NCBI GenBank assembly: GCA_963805405.1
Contig: CAWDUC010000001.1
Coordinates: 248,001-312,000, forward strand
Direction: 5' to 3'
From: JAEUMG01 sp963805405
GTDB lineage: Bacteria; Pseudomonadota; Alphaproteobacteria; Rhizobiales; Aestuariivirgaceae
Length of the DNA: 64,000 nucleotides
The translations under genes were made by a program, and so were the position numbers. The notes under the pieces are model-generated. The model had not been told where the DNA came from. It saw only the letters and a list, made by a program, of their open reading frames with translations, and did not search any database. The first letter of the stretch is position 1; each line of letters opens with the position of its first letter. Positions 37,255 through 48,382 of the stretch are shown here, one piece after another.

Positions 37255-37987
37255 AGCCGACCGCGTCCGACATCGTGTGCTTCTTGGGATCGATGACACA
37301 GAGGCGCTTGCCGAGGCGATGAATGTGAATGCGATCGGCAACTTCAAAGACATGCGGCATGTTGTGGCTGATCAGCACGATCGGCAGGCCGCGACGCTTG
37401 ACGTCGAGAATGAGTTCGAGCACGCGCCGTGATTCCTTGACCCCCAAGGCGGCCGTCGGCTCGTCCATGATAACGACCTTCGATCCGAAAGCTGCGGCAC
37501 GCGCGACCGCAACGCCCTGGCGTTGACCGCCCGACAAGGTTTCGACCGGTTGGTTGATATTCTGGATGGTGAGAAGTCCGAGCTCGCTCAATTTGTCGCG
37601 CGCGAGCTTGGCCATCAACGACCGGTCGAGCCTGCGAAAGATTTGGCCGCTCCAGCCTGGTTTTCGCAGCTCCCGCCCCAGAAACATATTGTCCGCAATG
37701 GAGAGTGCCGGCGACAGAGCGAGGTTCTGATAGACCGTCTCGATCCCAGCCCCGCGGGCATCGATCGGCGACTTGAAATTGACCGGTTTGCCCTCAAGGC
37801 GAATTTCGCCCGCGTCGGGAATGACCGCCCCGCACAAGGCCTTGATGAGCGTCGATTTCCCCGCGCCATTGTCGCCGATGACGGCAAGAATTTCACCGCG
37901 GCGCAATTCGAAATCCGCATGATCGAGCGCCACGACGCGGCCATAGCGCTTGTTGAGCTGTTTCGCTTCCAGGACGATATCGTTCAT
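37208..37987 (-). CDS. frcA: Sugar ABC transporter ATP-binding protein, FrcA-like
   Basis: 259 residues from ATG 37987, a single ABC domain rather than the fused double domain of RbsA or XylG, which is the FrcA arrangement. Walker A is VIGDNGAGKSTLIKALCGA, signature LSGGQRQGVAVARAAAF, Walker B VVIMDEPTAALGVKESRR and H-loop LISHNMPHVFEVADRIHIHR. The start overlaps the permease stop as ATGA. Fructose, mannose or ribose import is the known role of the family. The C-terminal tail overlaps the betI-like gene on the other strand. Confidence 0.88.
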   Translation of the reverse strand: MNDIVLEAKQLNKRYGRVVALDHADFELRRGEILAVIGDNGAGKSTLIKALCGAVIPDAGEIRLEGKPVNFKSPIDARGAGIETVYQNLALSPALSIADNMFLGRELRKPGWSGQIFRRLDRSLMAKLARDKLSELGLLTIQNINQPVETLSGGQRQGVAVARAAAFGSKVVIMDEPTAALGVKESRRVLELILDVKRRGLPIVLISHNMPHVFEVADRIHIHRLGKRLCVIDPKKHTMSDAVGFMTGAKPPPDEQALH

Positions 37988-39099
37988 GCCGAGAGCTTCC
38001 TGATCCACTGATCGATGGTGACGGCGACGATGATCAACACGCCGACGGCAAAATCCTGCCACAGAAGTTCAAGTCCGCTGAGCGCCAGGCCATTGCGGAA
38101 AACACCGACGATCAAGGCGCCGAACAGGGTGCCGATGATCGAGCCGCGGCCGCCGAACAGGCTGGTGCCACCGATCACCACGGCAGTGATCGAGTCGAGA
38201 TTGGCTGTAAGCCCGCCTTGCGGACTGACGCCGCCGATGCGCCCGATCAGGACCCAGGCGGCAATGGCGCAGATAAGTCCTGCCAGTGCATAGACCGCAA
38301 TCAGTGTGCGGTTGGTGTTGATGCCGGAGAGGCGGGCGGCGTCGGGATCATCACCCGTCGCATAGACATGGCGCCCGAAGGCCGTGCGATTGAGCACATA
38401 CCAGACGGCCAGCGCGAGCAGTACCATCAGGATCGAGCCGTAATTGACGACCCAGCCTTTGAGAAACGGCAAGTCGAGCCCGATACTCTTGAACAGGTCA
38501 TAGAGTTTTATGAGCGTTCCCGTCCATTGCAGGAATGGCGCGACCGCCTCCATGTCCTGCTGGCGAATGGTCTCGCTGCGCGAATACCAGGTGTTGAGAG
38601 CGCCGAAGATGCTCCACGTACCGAGCGTGACGATGAAGGGCGGCAACCGCAGCATTGTCACGATGAGGCCGTTGACGGCGCCGCAGGCAAGTCCCGTGAG
38701 CAGCCCGAGCGGAAAAGCGATCTCCACCGGCACGCCATAGACGACGGCGGTACGGCCCATGACCACGGAGGCCAGGATCATGATCGCACCGACGCTGAGA
38801 TCGATACCGGCGGTGAGAATGACGAGAGTTTGCGCGATGCCGAGGATCGCGATGATCGTCACCTGTTGCAGGACGACCGAGAGATTGAGCGGCGAGAGGA
38901 ATTTTCCGGGCGCGGCGATCGAGAAGATGACGACGCCAAGCAGCAATACGATGAACGGGATGGAGGTAGGGTATTGATGCAGGAAGCCTTTGATCCGCCG
39001 GATCGTGCCGCGATCTTCTTCCTCGAAGCTCGCAACTGTCTGGCTGCCGCTCGCCAGTCCGCGCTCGGCAAGGGATGATCCCACCGCATCGTCGCTCAT
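37984..39099 (-). CDS. frcC: Sugar ABC transporter permease, FrcC-like
   Basis: 371 residues with about nine to ten membrane helices. The branched RbsC/AraH family pattern is clear: ILGIAQTLVILTAGIDLSVG and GRIGGVSPQGGLTANLDSIT then AVVIGGTSLFGGRGSIIGTL. FrcC proteins have the extended N-terminal cytoplasmic segment seen here (about 60 residues before the first helix). One permease type forms the channel as a homodimer. GGAGAG precedes the start. It is co-transcribed with frcB upstream and frcA downstream. Confidence 0.9.
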   Translation of the reverse strand: MSDDAVGSSLAERGLASGSQTVASFEEEDRGTIRRIKGFLHQYPTSIPFIVLLLGVVIFSIAAPGKFLSPLNLSVVLQQVTIIAILGIAQTLVILTAGIDLSVGAIMILASVVMGRTAVVYGVPVEIAFPLGLLTGLACGAVNGLIVTMLRLPPFIVTLGTWSIFGALNTWYSRSETIRQQDMEAVAPFLQWTGTLIKLYDLFKSIGLDLPFLKGWVVNYGSILMVLLALAVWYVLNRTAFGRHVYATGDDPDAARLSGINTNRTLIAVYALAGLICAIAAWVLIGRIGGVSPQGGLTANLDSITAVVIGGTSLFGGRGSIIGTLFGALIVGVFRNGLALSGLELLWQDFAVGVLIIVAVTIDQWIRKLSA

Positions 39100-39130
39100 A
39101 GGCTCTCCTCCCCAGGGCCTTGCACGAAAA

Positions 39131-39152
39131 GGGGACGCCCGGAGGCGTCCCC
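39131..39152 (-). promoter_or_regulatory. Perfect 9-bp hairpin between frcB and frcC
   Basis: GGGGACGCC, loop CGGA, GGCGTCCCC sits 71 bases after the frcB stop and 32 before the permease start. It is very stable and lacks a T-run on the transcribed side, so it more likely protects the frcB message than ends transcription. Confidence 0.6.
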
Positions 39153-39222
39153 TGGCAATGCTAGAATAACCGGGGGTTGTCCCCGGTCAACACGCGATCA
39201 GCCCCAGCAGAGTTTCAGGCCC

Positions 39223-40215
39223 TCATCGACCGAGATCGAACTCGACGCCATCGACCGGCTTGGCCGTGATTAAGGTCGCGCCGGTATCGAAGAATCCAGC
39301 GGCCGGATCGATTTCAGGGAGCTTGCCGGATGCGATCGCTTCAAGCGCCATGGCCGCCATCTTGTGGGGATATTGCTGCGATGTCGCACCGATGACGCCG
39401 GCCTGGACGTTCTTCACACCTGGGCAGCCGCCGTCGATCGAAACGATCAACACGCTGCCGTCATCCTTGCCGACCGCCTTGAGGGCTTCCCATGCGCCCG
39501 CTGCGGCTGGCTCGTTGATCGTATAGACGACATTCACGTTCGGGCACTTCTGCAATGCGTTCTCCATCGCCGTGCGGCCCTTTTCCTGGTCGCCCTGGCT
39601 GATTTCATGCGTGCAGATGCGCGGATCGTCTTCATCGCCATACTTGTTGGGATCCTTGGCGTCGATGCCAAAGCCCTGCATGAATCCCTGGTCGCGCAGA
39701 AAGTCGACGGTCGGCTGGTTGGTGGCGAGGTCGAGGAACACGATCGACGCGTCCTTGGCCTTGTCGCCCAGTGTCTTGGCAGCCCACTGGCCGATCAGAT
39801 TGCCGGCCTTGCGGTTGTCGGTGGCAAACGTCGCGGTCGCCGCATCCATCGGATCGAGCGGCGTGTCGAGCACGATCACCGTCAAGCCGGCGTCGCGCGC
39901 CTTCTTGATCGTCGGCACAATCGCCTTTGAATCCGAAGGCACGATCGCGAAGCCCTTGGCGCCGGCCGAGATCAGATTCTCGATCGCCGCCACCTGCCCG
40001 TCATTGTCGCCGTCGAACTTGCCGGCAGCGGTGCGCAGATCGATGCCGAGTTCCTTGGCCTTTTCCTGCGCGCCTTCGCGCATTTTGACGAAAAACGGAT
40101 TGGTTTCGGTCTTGGTGATGAGGCCGACAATGACCTCTTCCGCCAATACGGGGGTCGCAGCCGCGAAGGCCATGAGGCCGACGCCGAATGCTAAAGATTT
40201 CAACACAGATTTCAC
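39223..40215 (-). CDS. frcB: Sugar ABC transporter substrate-binding protein, FrcB-like
   Basis: 330 residues with a Sec signal peptide (about 1-25, SLAFGVGLMAFAAATPVLA). The mature protein follows FrcB closely: VIVGLITKTETNPFFVKMRE, then TAAGKFDGDNDGQVAAIENL and a central VIVLDTPLDPMDAATATFAT. These fructose-binding proteins belong to the RbsB/periplasmic-binding type 1 fold. The start is GTG (40215), preceded by GGGAGG. The gene follows the GMC oxidoreductase gene on the same strand after a 140-bp gap and is first of frcBCA. Confidence 0.9.
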   Translation of the reverse strand: MKSVLKSLAFGVGLMAFAAATPVLAEEVIVGLITKTETNPFFVKMREGAQEKAKELGIDLRTAAGKFDGDNDGQVAAIENLISAGAKGFAIVPSDSKAIVPTIKKARDAGLTVIVLDTPLDPMDAATATFATDNRKAGNLIGQWAAKTLGDKAKDASIVFLDLATNQPTVDFLRDQGFMQGFGIDAKDPNKYGDEDDPRICTHEISQGDQEKGRTAMENALQKCPNVNVVYTINEPAAAGAWEALKAVGKDDGSVLIVSIDGGCPGVKNVQAGVIGATSQQYPHKMAAMALEAIASGKLPEIDPAAGFFDTGATLITAKPVDGVEFDLGR

Positions 40216-40235
40216 GAGAACCTCCCTTTGGAACG

Positions 40236-40252
40236 GCCCCGCACTGCGGGGC
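40236..40252. promoter_or_regulatory. Hairpin upstream of frcB
   Basis: GCCCCGC, loop ACT, GCGGGGC, extendable by AAC/GTT with one mismatch, lies 20 bp before the frcB start and about 100 bp after the GMC stop. It may end the preceding transcript or shape the frcB leader. No T-run is present. Confidence 0.4.
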
Positions 40253-40355
40253 GGTTGAAACTCGAATTGCCGTTACACGGTCGCCGGGATCCCGGTTCTT
40301 CGAAAGCGCGCGCAATGGTTCCGATCAAACATCACAGCCCAAATCTCTAGGCCCG

Positions 40356-41965
40356 TCAATTCATTCGCTTCTCCGTGCGCCCGCGGATCATGTCGGCGGC
40401 CTTCTCGGCGATCATGATCACCGGCGCGTTGGTATTCGACGAGACGAGGAATGGCATGACCGAGGCATCGCAAACCCGCAAGCCTTCGATGCCGTGAAGC
40501 TTGAGTTCCGGCGAGACGACGGCGAGCTTCCCCGTTCCCATCGCGCATGTCCCCGCTGGATGATGGTCGGTCTTGGCGCTTCGAAAAGCATAGCGCGCGA
40601 TGTCTTCATCGCTCTCGCAGGACGGCCCTGGCACACGCTCTGCCAGCACGAACGGCTTCAATCCATCTTGCTTCATGATCTCACGTGCGAGATTCAATCC
40701 CGCAATCGAAATCTGCCGGTCGTATGGATCTTCCCAGTAATTCGGATCGATCAACGGCGCCGCGCGCGGATCGCTTCCGGCTAGCCGCACCGTGCCACGC
40801 GACCGCGGCCTGAGGAACGCCGAATTGAGCGTGACGCCGGCATTGCTGCAGTTTGGCGACCCCGCTTCGATCCCCGAGCCCATGCCGAGATGAAACTGAA
40901 TGTCGGGAGACTGCGCATTTCGATCCACGAACCAGAAGCCGCCGGTCTCGAAAAGGCTTGAGGCCGCCGGTCCGTCGCGAAACAAGGCATAGCGCAGGCC
41001 CGCGAGTGCCGCCCAATGCGGCTTTCCGTACTTGTCATAGGTGTGATCGCCGGTGCATTCGCAGATCACGCAGAGATTGAGATGATCCTGCAGATTGCCG
41101 CCTACGCCGGGCAGATCGTGCACGGATCGCAAGCCGACGCTCTCAGACGTGCTGGGCCGGCCCGATCCCGGATTGCAGCAAAAGCTTCGGCGAGCCGATA
41201 GCGCCGGCCGTCAAAGGATCACTTCACGCTCGGCACGAAGTGACCTCGACGCCACTTTTACCCGCGATCTGCAATACCGTCGCGCACGTCCGTTCTCGAC
41301 GACGATGCGCAAGGGCCGTATGCCAGCTTCACAGAGAGATTAGGTCGCGTCATCGCAGGCTCAAGATAGGGCTCCGCGTCACTGACGAGCGTCGTGCTCG
41401 TCTTTGGGTCAGTTGATAGAAGCCGACCCCTTCGGGTTTCGGTCCGCTAAGATCGGCGCAGTACGGGATGCCCGCCTCGCCCGCCGCTAAAAAACGCCTC
41501 GCAGATCGGCAATGGCGCTGCGGGTTTCGACACGCCGAGCGGGCCACCCTTGCCATGCCATTCATTCTCGAATCTCTGGTTGTCTTCAGCTTGCCGGAAA
41601 TAGGGGAGCACTTCGCGATAGCTCCAGCCGTTGCAGCCGGCTTCGCCGCCCAGCCGTCATAGTCGAGCGGATGCCCGCGTGTAGATCTGCGCGTTGATCG
41701 AGGAACCGCCGCCGATGACTTTGGCCTGGGTATACCTGACTACGCGCCCGCCCAGATGCTTCTGCGGCACCGTCGACCAGCCCCAGCTGCCGATACCTTT
41801 GGTCATCTTGGCGAAGCCGGCCGGAATGTGAAAAAGCGGATGGCGATCATTGACCGCCCGCTTCGACGAGCAGTACTTTTACGTCGCTGTCTTCGCTGAG
41901 GCGCGCCGCGAGCACGCAACCCGCAGAGCCGCCGCCGACGATGATGTAGTCGAAACTTTGTGCGC

Positions 41966-41969
<4 letters not shown>
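40356..41969 (-). CDS. GMC-family FAD oxidoreductase (choline/alcohol dehydrogenase-like), frame heavily interrupted
   Basis: Reconstructed at about 535 residues. The N-terminal FAD motif is DYIIVGGGSAGCVLAARLSE, followed by the GMC signatures VIGGGSSINAQIYTRG and HPLDYDGWAA. The C-terminal half (40356 to about 41110) is in frame and holds the active-site His in DHHPAGTCAMG and the last FAD contact LVSSNTNAPVIMIAEKAADM. Between about 41110 and 41850 the frame changes at least six times, and several stops appear. Homology continues throughout, so dense sequencing error is inferred, although real decay cannot be excluded here. The start overlaps the ATPase stop as ATGA, making it the last gene of the sugar-transport operon. 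Confidence 0.75.
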
Positions 41970-43075
<1,106 letters not shown>

Positions 43076-43079
43076 GGCT

Positions 43080-43964
43080 TCACCCTTTGACCGCGCCGGC
43101 CATCAGCCCGCGCACGAAATAGCGGCCGGATACGATATAGACGATGAGCGTTGGCAGCGCGGCAAGGATCGCGCCCGCGAAATGCACATTGTATTCCTTC
43201 ACGCCGGTCGAAGAATTGACGAGATTGTTGAGCGCCACGGTAAGCGGGATGGAATCGACGCTCGAAAAGGACGAGCCGAACAGGAAGTCGTTCCAGATAT
43301 TGGTGAACTGCCAGATGACCGTCACCACGATGATCGGCCCGGATGATCGGCAGGAGGATGCGCCGGAAAATCTGGAAGAAGCTGGCGCCGTCGATCTGCG
43401 CCGCGCGCACCAACTCCGTCGGAAACGCCTCGTAGTAATTGCGGAAGAACAGCGTCGTGAAGCCCAATCCATAGACCGCGTGGATCAGGACGAGGCCGCT
43501 CACGGTGCCCGACAAGTCCTAAGCAGGCCGAGAATGCGCGCCGACGGGATCAGGACGATCTGGAAGGGGATGAAGCATGCGAGCAGCATCATTCCGAAGA
43601 CGATGCTGTCCCCGCGAAACCGCCACTTGGTGAGCACATAGCCGTTCATCGCGCCGAGCATGGTCGAGATGAACACCGCCGGCACCACCATGAAAATGGA
43701 ATTGATGAAATAGGGCTTGAGCCCGATCGGCTGCACGCCGATCTGCGCTGTCGACCAGGCCGAGAGCCACGGCTCAATCGTCCAGTGCTGTGGCAGCGCC
43801 AACATGTTGCCTTGCCGGATCTCTTCGAGCGGCTTCAGCGAATTGACGAGCATCACATAGAGCGGCAACAGGTAATAGACCGCAAACAGGATCAACACAG
43901 CATAGATCGCCGCGCGCGCGATCACGCCGGTGCGCGTCGCATTGTCCTGGCTCGCGGCGCTCAT
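43080..43964 (-). CDS. Carbohydrate ABC transporter permease (MalG/GtsC type), frame interrupted
   Basis: Reconstructed at about 294 residues with six membrane helices. Pieces are IYAVLILFAVYYLLPLYVML, YFINSIFMVVPAVFISTMLG, and the EAA loop TELVRAAQIDGASFFQIFRR then ILLPIIRPIIVVTVIWQFTN. The end VSGRYFVRGLMAGAVKG is typical of the MalG group. Two breaks, near 43518 (one base missing) and 43345 (one extra), cancel in frame. The start lies a few bases after the MalF-like gene. Confidence 0.87.
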
Positions 43965-43972
43965 GTCCGCCT

Positions 43973-44888
43973 CTACCGCTGCGCAATTCGGAATAGAGAT
44001 AGGGGATGATGATCGAGAAGATCATCATCATCATGATGATCGCCGATGAGGCGCCCATGCCCATCTCGTTGCGGCCGAAGGTGAATTTCTGCATGAAGAG
44101 TGGCAGGCGTCCAGTCGCCGTGCCGGGCCCGCCATCGGTCATGCGCGACGACGAGATCGTAGGACTTGATCGCGAGATGCGCGAGCACCACGAAAGCCGA
44201 AAGGAACACCGGGCGCATCAAGCGGAATGATGATGCGGCGATAGATCGTGAAGGTCGAGGCGCCGTCGATCTGCGCCGCCTTGATCACCTCATTGTCGAC
44301 ACCGCGCAGACCGGCAAGAAACATTGCCATGACGAAGCCCGATGATTGCCATACCGCGGCGATGACGATCGTATAGATCGCGTACTTGCCCTCCTTGATC
44401 CAGTCGGAATGAGAAGCTCTCCCAGCCGATCTGGTGCATGACGTGTTCAAGCCCGATACCGGGGTCGAGGAACCACTTCCAGGCCACGCCGGTGACGATG
44501 AAGGAAAGCGCCATCGGATAGAGATAGATGGGCCGGAGGAAACCTTCGCCGCGGATTTTCTGATCGAGCAGGATCGCGAGCCCGAGGCCGAGGACGCTGC
44601 AGACGACGATGTAGAGCGATGCGAAGATCGCGAGATTCTTGAGCGACGTGATCCAGTTCGGATGCGCGAACAGCCGCTGGTAATTGCCGAAGCCCGACCC
44701 AAGTGCTGAAATCGGGCAGGAGCTTCGAGCCGGTGAAGGACAGCACGACTGGTGAAGAGGATGAAGCCGTAAACGAAAAGCAGGATGAGCGCGAAGCTTG
44801 GCGCCAGCACCAGCTTCGGAATCATCTCCTGTATCGCTAAGCGTCGTTCGCTCGCCCGGCGCGGGGCGATGACTGTTACGTCCGCCAT
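43973..44888 (-). CDS. Carbohydrate ABC transporter permease (MalF/GtsB type), frame heavily interrupted
   Basis: Reconstructed at about 305 residues. It starts MADVTVIAPRRASERRLAIQ, with helices around LVLAPSFALILLFVYGFILF and WQSSGFVMAMFLAGLRG, and an EAA loop DNEVIKAAQIDGASTFTIYR. The later AIKSYDLVVAMTDGGPGTAT is a hallmark of this permease group. The frame changes about six times, near 44750, 44705, 44410, 44225, 44155 and 43985, the densest damage in the window. The C-terminal end near 43973 (YLYSELR) is the best guess. Confidence 0.8.
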
Positions 44889-44911
44889 GGCCCCTCTCCC
44901 CAGCAAGCGGA

Positions 44912-44936
44912 TGCCCCGGCCACTGGCGCCGGGGCA
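44912..44936 (-). promoter_or_regulatory. Perfect 9-bp hairpin between the sugar-binding protein and MalF-like genes
   Basis: TGCCCCGGC, seven-base loop, GCCGGGGCA lies 14 bases after the binding-protein stop. As with the two other ABC operons in this window, a very stable hairpin directly follows the periplasmic component gene. Confidence 0.6.
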
Positions 44937-44950
44937 CTGATTGATGCGGA

Positions 44951-46197
44951 TCAGCCCTTGGCGGCAGCGACCGCTTCGGCCAGTTGCTTGGCCGCTTCGG
45001 TCGAGTCGATTTCGCCGTTGAAATGGCGGGTCACGACGTCATAGACGGCGTTCTTGACCGCCGCCGGAGCGGCATAGCCATGCGCCATCGAGCCGAAGAG
45101 CTTGCCGGAGCTGTTGGCCTCGGCGAGATCCTTGATGCCCTTCTTGCCGCAGTCGTCGAAGGCGGTGTCAGGAACGTCGGTGCGCGCCGGCACCGAGCCC
45201 TTCACCACGTTGAACGAAGACTGGAAGTCCGGGCTCTCGATGTCGGAGGCCATCATCAACTGCGCGTTCTTGTTGGCATCGCCGACCTTGAACATCATGA
45301 ACATGTCGGAGTTGAAGGTGACGGCGCCCTGCGTTCCCGGGAAGCGGATGCAGACGAAATCTGCGCCCGGCTTCTGGCCGGCTTTGAGGAATTCGCCCTT
45401 CGCCCAGTCGCCCATCATCTGCATGCCGCCCTTGCCCTCGATCACCATGGCGGAGGCAAGGTTCCAGTCGCGGCCGGAGAAGTTGTCATCGACGTAGGAG
45501 CGCAATTTCGCCATGCGGTCGAAGGCTTCCTTCATCTTGTCGGAGCTGAGCGCGGCCGGGATCGAGATCGATCAACGCCGACTTGTAGAAATCGGTGCCG
45601 AGCGAAAGAACGACGGCATCGAAGATCGTCGCATCCTGCCAGGCCTGGCCACCATGGGCGAGCGGCGTGATGCCGTTGGCCTTCATCTTGTCGAGCACGG
45701 CGACGAGTTCGTCCCACGTTTCCGGGGCTCTTGCCGCCGGCCGCGTCGAGCGCCTTCTTGTTGATCCACACCCAGTTGGTGGAGTGGACATTGACCGGCG
45801 CCGCGATCCACTTGCCGTCATACATGGCAAAGTTCTGCAACGCGGTCGGAACGACCTTGTCCCAGCCTTCCTTGCTTGCCACTTCGCCGAGATCGCCGAC
45901 CACGCCCTGCTTGGCCCAGTCGGTGATGTCGAAGCCAAGCGCCTGCACGGCGGTTGGCGGATCGCCGGCCGTGACGCGGGCACGCAGTGCGGTCATCGCT
46001 GCCTCGCCGCCGCCGCCCGCAACCGGCATGTCCTTCCAGGTCACGCCCTGGCTTTCGAGCTTCTTCTTGAGCACGTCGAGCGCGGCAGCCTCGCCGCCGG
46101 ACGTCCACCAGTGCAGGACTTCAACCTGCTCGGCGGCATGGGCGGCCAGCGTCATGCCGGACACCAAAACGGATGAAAGTAGGAGCTTGCGCAACAT
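44951..46197 (-). CDS. Carbohydrate ABC transporter substrate-binding protein, glucose/mannose (GtsA) type, frame interrupted
   Basis: Reconstructed at about 415 residues. Signal peptide about 1-21 (LLLSSVLVSGMTLAAHA). The mature start QVEVLHWWTSGGEAAALDVL and VAGGGGEAAMTALRARVTAG are characteristic of GtsA-like glucose-binding proteins of pseudomonads and rhizobia. Later landmarks are GKGGMQMMGDWAKGEFLKAG and NSDMFMMFKVGD. Two single-base insertions occur, near 45725 and 45573. It is the first gene of the operon and faces the LacI-type regulator across a palindrome-rich gap. Confidence 0.88.
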
Positions 46198-46568
46198 TCA
46201 GATTTCCTCCCTTAACTTGCGAGCGGCCCGGCAGCATTCGCCCCGGTCCTCGTTTGATCAACAATGCGCGCCATTGATCTCTTGGCTCCTGTAGCGCGGC
46301 GATGTCGTGAAGACAGCTTTGCGCAACTTCGCAATGAAGGCAACGGCAGCACGTCGTAAGCGTTACGACGGTCCGAAAACGGCCGGACCGTCGCGCGCCT
46401 GTAACGTTGCAGATGGCGCGAGTCAATTGGCCGAAATTCCGAAAGCGCAGAAAAAGCGCTTGAAATCGCTGCCAACAAATTGGAGTAGAGTCGCTGCCTG
46501 CCCGGTTTTCGGGCAAAATCTGAAACGTTACGGAAATGCCGACCCGGCACCAGAAGCCTACCGGAAAC
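46198..46568. promoter_or_regulatory. Divergent control region between the sugar-binding protein and LacI regulator
   Basis: No gene is seen in these 371 bp. CGTCGTAAGCGTTACGACG (46352-46370) is an inverted repeat with 8-bp arms around GCG. Overlapping it, CGACGGTCCG (46366-46375) pairs perfectly with CGGACCGTCG (46384-46393) across an 8-base loop. Further AACGTT cores, the usual LacI-family centre, occur near 46403 (TGTAACGTTGC) and 46523 (GAAACGTTACG). Several regulator sites are likely, one of them close to the LacI gene start. Confidence 0.65.
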
Positions 46569-47588
46569 ATGATGATCAAGGTGGCGCGGCCTGCGCGCCC
46601 GACGCTTAAGACCATCGCCGAATTGACCGGTCTTGGCGTCACGACGGTATCTCGCGCTCTCAAGGATGGGCCTGAGCTTAGCCTCCGCACCAAAGAGCGG
46701 GTGCGCAATGTCGCCGACGAGATCGGCTATCTTCCGCATCGCGCTGGCGTGCGCCTCAAGACCGGCAAGACCTTCGTCATCTCCTTCGTGCTCAACCAGG
46801 CCGACGACATGGGCGACTATGCAAAATGCCTCATCATGGGCATCAGCGAAGGCTTGCGCGGCACCAACTACCACCTCCAGGTCCTTCCTCAGAATATCGA
46901 CCAGGATCCGATGATGCCGGTCCGCTACATCGTCGAGACCGCCGCCGCCGACGGCCTCATCCTCACCCACACCGAGCCGCAGGACATGCGCGTCAAGCTT
47001 ATGCTCGAGCGCGGCTTTCCCTTCATCACCTTCGGTCAGACCGAACTCGCGAGCCAACATCCCTTCATCGACACCGCCAATTACGATTTCGCCTATCGTG
47101 CCACTGGCGCCCTGATTGCGCGCGGCCGCCGCCGCATCATGTTCTTGTCGCCGCCCTCCGAATTCACTTATGCCGGGCATCAGCGTGGCGGTTACATGCG
47201 GGCGCTTTATGAAGCAGGCGCCACGCCGATGATCCCGAAAGGGCTGCATCTTTATACCTCGCCCGAACTGCTTCGCATCTATGCGAGAGATCTGCGGCGC
47301 GACGGTGCGGCGCCCGATGGCGTCGTCTGCGGCTCTGAAGCCCAGGCCTTGGGCTTGATCCTTGGTTTCCAGGACGCAGGCATCGAAATCGGCCGCGACG
47401 TCGAGATCGCGGTGAAGAAGACGAGCCGCATTCTCGATCTTGTCCGTTTTCCGATACTTCAGTTTACCGAGGACCTGACCGGCATCGGTTGCGATCTGGC
47501 GCGCTACCTTCTGCGACATATCGATCGCACCTCGCCCGTCAACGAGCTCCAGCGCCTCGACGCGACGATCCTGAGCATCCCGAACTAG
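46569..47588 (+). CDS. LacI family transcriptional regulator
   Basis: 339 residues from ATG 46569; an in-frame ATG 33 bases upstream (46536) is also possible. The LacI helix-turn-helix reads TLKTIAELTGLGVTTVSRAL and continues to VADEIGYLPHRAGVRLKTGK, including the hinge region. The effector domain is of periplasmic-binding type 1 (FVISFVLNQADDMGDYAKCL, ADGLILTHTEPQDMR). The gene is divergent from the glucose-type importer and very likely represses it, releasing the operator when a sugar binds. The frame is intact. Confidence 0.9.
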   Translation: MMIKVARPARPTLKTIAELTGLGVTTVSRALKDGPELSLRTKERVRNVADEIGYLPHRAGVRLKTGKTFVISFVLNQADDMGDYAKCLIMGISEGLRGTNYHLQVLPQNIDQDPMMPVRYIVETAAADGLILTHTEPQDMRVKLMLERGFPFITFGQTELASQHPFIDTANYDFAYRATGALIARGRRRIMFLSPPSEFTYAGHQRGGYMRALYEAGATPMIPKGLHLYTSPELLRIYARDLRRDGAAPDGVVCGSEAQALGLILGFQDAGIEIGRDVEIAVKKTSRILDLVRFPILQFTEDLTGIGCDLARYLLRHIDRTSPVNELQRLDATILSIPN

Positions 47589-47590
47589 CC

Positions 47591-48382
47591 TCACGTCCCG
47601 CCGAATTCCGGCTTTCGCTTGCCGCGAAAAGCCTCGACGCCTTCCTTAAGATCCGCAGTCGTCGCCGCGAAGGCACCGGCCGTCATCTCAAGTGCGCGCT
47701 CCGCGTCTTCGCCTTGCGCCGCATTGATCAGGGCCTTCACGAGCTGCGTTGCGATCGGTCCGCGCGATGCGATACGCTGCGCCCACTCCTGCGCCGCCTG
47801 CGGTCCGGCACCGCGCAGCACCACCTTGTCGACGAGCCCCAGCTGCAAGGCTTCTTCCGCCGTGAATATCTCGCCAAGGATCGCCATGCGCCGCACCATC
47901 TGCGCGCCGAAGCGGCGCACCGCGCGCTGCGTGCCCGACCAGCCCGGAATCATGCCGAGGCCCGATTCCGGCGCGCCGATCCGCACATGTTCTTCGGCGA
48001 TGCGAAAGTCGGCGCAGGCCGCGAGCTCAAGCCCGCCGCCCAGGGCATGGCCATTGAGCACCGCGATCAACGGCTGCTGCAGCCGCGCCAGCGCGTCGAA
48101 GGCGCGATGGCCGTGCGCGCACCCAGGCTTGGCCGAACTCAGCGGCGATGCGCGACGCCCAGGCCTCGATGTCGCCGCCGGCGCTGAAACGCTTTCTCGC
48201 CTTCGCCGGTGAGGATCGCGACACGCACGCCGGCGCATCTTCGATCGACCCGGCAGGCGCGTTCGAGCGCGAGCACCATCTCCATGTCGAGCGCATTGAG
48301 CTTCTCCGGCCGCGCGCAGTGTGATGGCCGCGACGTGTCCGTCGATTTCGAGCGGACTGCGCTTGTCGCCTGTCTCAGCCAT
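47591..48382 (-). CDS. Enoyl-CoA hydratase/isomerase family protein, frame interrupted in the N-terminal half
   Basis: Reconstructed at about 262 residues. The crotonase fold shows EKLNALDMEMVLALERAC, then the oxyanion-hole loops KAFSAGGDIEAW and LNGHALGGGLELAACADFRI. IGAPESGLGMIPGWSGTQRA carries the position of the second catalytic glutamate. At least three breaks occur between 48320 and 48120; the remainder is in frame. The ATG overlaps the CoA-transferase stop by eight bases, so the two are coupled and probably act on the same acyl-CoA chain. It is the last gene of the minus-strand GMC operon. Confidence 0.82.
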   Translation of the reverse strand: MAETGDKRSPLEIDGHVAAITLRAAGEAQCARHGDGARARTRLPGRSKMRRRACRDPHRRRRESVSAPAATSRPGRRASPLSSAKPGCAHGHRAFDALARLQQPLIAVLNGHALGGGLELAACADFRIAEEHVRIGAPESGLGMIPGWSGTQRAVRRFGAQMVRRMAILGEIFTAEEALQLGLVDKVVLRGAGPQAAQEWAQRIASRGPIATQLVKALINAAQGEDAERALEMTAGAFAATTADLKEGVEAFRGKRKPEFGGT

